The translations under genes were made by a program, and so were the position numbers. Below are positions 61,934 to 64,000 of a stretch of DNA of 64,000 bases, one piece after another. Below the pieces are notes generated by a model. It was given only the letters and a program-made list of their open reading frames with translations. It ran no database searches and was not told the DNA's origin. This DNA is from Acidobacteriota bacterium (GTDB lineage Bacteria; Acidobacteriota; Thermoanaerobaculia; Multivoradales; Multivoraceae), in contig JAPPFP010000010.1 of NCBI GenBank assembly GCA_028877275.1, forward strand, positions 131,640-195,639, written 5' to 3'. Within the stretch, counting starts at the first letter, position 1, and every line of letters starts with the position of its first letter.

Positions 61934-63681
61934 GCCGACATTCTACGGTTCGGTACCTGGTCGTTTCCGATGCGCCGGGCATCCTCGACTCTCACCACGG
62001 GCGCGCCCTGGTAGGAATCCCACTCCAGGGCGCCCAGAACCTCGAAACGGCCGTCAAGACTGGCCGACCGCTCCTTCCAGCCCCAACCGAGCAGCCAGAC
62101 GGGACGACCTCCTTCCGAATCCTCACCGCGCGCAGCCCGAACGCGCAGCTTGACGTGCTCTCCCCCGAACTCACGCAACGGCCCGGCCCGTTCGAGCGGG
62201 CCGAGCCGGATCAGGGGCCGCCGGTTCCCCTCGCCATGTGGCTCCAGCCTGGCCAGCTCCGCGTAGAACTCGGTGTCGATCTGTTCCGCCGAGAGCTCCA
62301 GCTCGTACTCGCGCCGACGCGCGAGGAGGCCGGGCGGCCACTCGGCGGTCTCTTCCATCGCGCTCTTCAGGTCCGGCAACTCGGAAACCGCAACCGAAAG
62401 GCCGATCGCCTGGGGATGACCACCGAAGCGGGTCGTCCGATGCCGGAAGCCGGCCACGAAGGCGTGGAGATCGAGATGCGGAATGCTCCGGCCCGATCCG
62501 GTGCCCGTGTCGCCGTCAACTCCCAGGAGAATCACCGGGCGGTGGAACTCGCGCGCGAGGCGTCCGGCAGCGATGCCCACCACGCCGCGGTGCCACTCCG
62601 CGCTCCAGGCCACGAGGATTCCCGGCAGCGGATCCCGGGCCGAAAAGAGCTCGCCGGCCTGCTTGACGACCCGCCGCTCCTCGGCCTGGCGGTTGCGATT
62701 CAGGGTGTCGAGTTCGCCGGCGAGACGGTCCGCCTCCGACGAATCCCGGGTAAGGAGCAACCGAAGCGCGAGGCCGGCGTCGGCGAGTCGTCCAGCGGCG
62801 TTGATCCGAGGTCCGAGGCGGAACGCGACCTCGGTCGACGAAACGGAGCCCGCAATGCGCGCCACGCGCATCAGCGCGCGCAGTCCAGGCGAGCGCGCCT
62901 TCGCGAGGGCGCGCAAGCCGAGCGCGGCGATCACACGGTTCTCCCCCACCAGCGGCACGACGTCCGCGATCGTGCCCAGGCACGCGATCCGTAGCAGGGC
63001 GGCCAGCGGCTCGTCGCGACCGCTTCGCCGCAGCACCCCCTGCGCCAACTTGAAGGCGAGCCCGGCCCCGCACAGATGGTGAAACGGGTAGCTGCAGTCG
63101 TCCTGGAGCGGGTTGATCTGGATCGCTTGCGAGGGGAAGTCGCTGCCGACGACGTGGTGATCGGTCACGATCACGTCGATACCGCGGTCGATCGCCGCCA
63201 GAACCGCCGTGGCTGAAGTCGTTCCGCAGTCCACGGTGACGATCAGGGAGGCGCCGGCGCGGTGGGCCTTCTCCACCTGAACGGTCTGGAAACCATAGCC
63301 TTCCGTGAGCCGGTTCGGAAGGATCGGAACGACCTCCGCACCGAGCGCCCGCAACACCGCGGTCAGGAGAGCGCAGGCAGTCACGCCATCCACGTCGTAG
63401 TCCCCGACGACGGCCACCGTACCGCTGTCGCGGCAGACCCTCCGCAGGCGTTCCACCGCCTCCTCCATGCCATGCAGCAGAAAGGGATCATGCAGGTCCC
63501 GGCGATGGGGCGCCAGGAAGGCGTCGGCCTCCGATGACGTCCTGACACCTCTACGGGCAAGCGGCGCCGCCAGCAGACCGTATCCCGCCTCCGCCAGCAC
63601 CGCAGCCGTTTCCGGCGTCGGTTTCTCGAGCCACTCCACCCTGTCGGCTCGTTCTTCCTTCACAGCACGTCGACGGGTCAC
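61930..63681 (-). CDS. recJ: Single-stranded-DNA-specific exonuclease RecJ
   Basis: 583 residues from the GTG at 63681, which overlaps the priA stop (GTGA). DHH-family motifs: VVGDYDVDGVTACAL (Asp94, 96, 98), IVTVDCGTTS, VIVTDHHVV (DHH), GAGLAFKLAQ, then DHHA1 with GRSIPHLDLHAFVAGFRHRTTRFGGHPQAIGLSV. A C-terminal OB domain (LIRLGPLERAGPLREFGGEHVKLRVR) is present. Processive 5'-3' exonuclease in recombination and mismatch repair. The upstream in-frame ATG at 63801 would overlap priA by 120 bases and is unlikely. Confidence 0.94.
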   Translation of the reverse strand: MTRRRAVKEERADRVEWLEKPTPETAAVLAEAGYGLLAAPLARRGVRTSSEADAFLAPHRRDLHDPFLLHGMEEAVERLRRVCRDSGTVAVVGDYDVDGVTACALLTAVLRALGAEVVPILPNRLTEGYGFQTVQVEKAHRAGASLIVTVDCGTTSATAVLAAIDRGIDVIVTDHHVVGSDFPSQAIQINPLQDDCSYPFHHLCGAGLAFKLAQGVLRRSGRDEPLAALLRIACLGTIADVVPLVGENRVIAALGLRALAKARSPGLRALMRVARIAGSVSSTEVAFRLGPRINAAGRLADAGLALRLLLTRDSSEADRLAGELDTLNRNRQAEERRVVKQAGELFSARDPLPGILVAWSAEWHRGVVGIAAGRLAREFHRPVILLGVDGDTGTGSGRSIPHLDLHAFVAGFRHRTTRFGGHPQAIGLSVAVSELPDLKSAMEETAEWPPGLLARRREYELELSAEQIDTEFYAELARLEPHGEGNRRPLIRLGPLERAGPLREFGGEHVKLRVRAARGEDSEGGRPVWLLGWGWKERSASLDGRFEVLGALEWDSYQGAPVVRVEDARRIGNDQVPNRRMSA

Positions 63682-64000
63682 ATCAGGTCCTGGGGATCGA
63701 TATCGACGGTGAGGTCGGCCGCCGGCGCGGGCACCACGGCCCTGGCCAGACTCCTGACGTCCGTTCCCCTGGCCGAGCGCATCAGGAACTGAAAGCGCCA
63801 CCGGCCCTTGAGTCGCTCCAGGGGCGCGGGCGCGGGTCCCGAGAAGCGGACCCCCGCAGCGAGCTCGTGCCGTCGGGCCGCGGCCGCCAGCTCCTCGATC
63901 CGCGAACGACCCCGGTCACGGTTCCGGTCGCGCACGACGAGCTGGACCATGCGAGTGAAGGGTGGGTAGTGGAACGTCCGGCGAAAGCGCATTTCGTGGC
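63678..64000 (-). CDS. priA: Primosomal replication restart helicase PriA, C-terminal part
   Basis: The last 107 or so codons of a gene whose start is beyond the right edge. The sequence FRRTFHYPPFTRMVQLVVRD, then VRFSGPAPAPLERLKGRWRFQFLMRSA and VDIDPQDLM, is the characteristic C-terminal domain of PriA (HYPPF, GPAPAPL, WRFQ, DIDP). The frame is open to the edge. It is the most upstream visible member of the leftward cluster. Confidence 0.88.
   Translation of the reverse strand, partial: HEMRFRRTFHYPPFTRMVQLVVRDRNRDRGRSRIEELAAAARRHELAAGVRFSGPAPAPLERLKGRWRFQFLMRSARGTDVRSLARAVVPAPAADLTVDIDPQDLM

Noticed and set aside
60518..62014. Plus-strand open frame opposite the LptC-LptA gene
   Set aside because: Shadow frame. 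The minus-strand frame has TM, jellyroll pattern and overlaps with recJ and lptB.

Overview
The window reads as a contiguous piece of a GC-rich bacterial chromosome with very tight gene packing. It holds 55 protein genes (two cut by the window edges), two tRNA genes, and no prophage, insertion sequence, rRNA or CRISPR that I can see. The likely source is a diderm bacterium of the phylum Acidobacteriota. Reasons: a secreted VWFA protein of the type described from Acidobacteria (24900-26705), a large secreted S9 peptidase, a membrane-bound dehydrogenase fused to cytochrome c, and complete outer-membrane systems (Lpt, Tol-Pal, RND pumps). This taxonomic call is inference, not a database result.

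Left part (1-18049). The end of an FtsX-type ABC permease meets an S9 peptidase tail to tail. The peptidase follows a secreted TPR protein. A rightward operon then runs cca - ECF sigma - small membrane anti-sigma - membrane-anchored Spy/CpxP-like protein - RND permease - membrane fusion protein - second RND permease. The first five junctions are four-base stop/start overlaps. The order resembles the metal-responsive Cnr/Ncc logic (sigma, anti-sigma, periplasmic sensor, RND efflux), but the permeases are not of the heavy-metal type.

Middle (18050-38709). A 178-bp element bounded by 31-bp inverted repeats lies between convergent genes. It is followed by a cytochrome-c dehydrogenase, an Nramp-like transporter lacking the usual metal-binding motifs, a sugar-type ABC transporter, the VWFA protein, a PIG-L deacetylase with a luciferase-like oxidoreductase, ahcY, mltD, an amidohydrolase, rsmD, tRNA-Leu, a lipoprotein, der, a MerR-like regulator that seems to start at a non-AUG codon, tRNA-Pro, ribH, nusB and lptE.

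Right part (38735-64000). Leftward rpsT and a complete tolQ-tolR-tolA-like-tolB-pal-cpoB set face rightward etfB-etfA. An RNA methyltransferase and metK follow. The rest is one long leftward cluster: priA - recJ - lptC/A fusion - lptB - rpoN - ptsN - rapZ - EIIA(Man) - HPr - EI - miaB - bifunctional nuclease - parB - lptF/G fusion. It resembles the classical lpt-rpoN-pts cluster, but has no hpf between rpoN and ptsN, no PTS permease and no HPr kinase.

Themes: LPS export is consolidated into fewer, larger proteins (LptC+LptA and LptF+LptG). Several genes need non-AUG starts (ATT, CTG, TTG). Several transcription units have a TAnnnT box 5-10 bases before the start codon, suggesting leaderless mRNAs.
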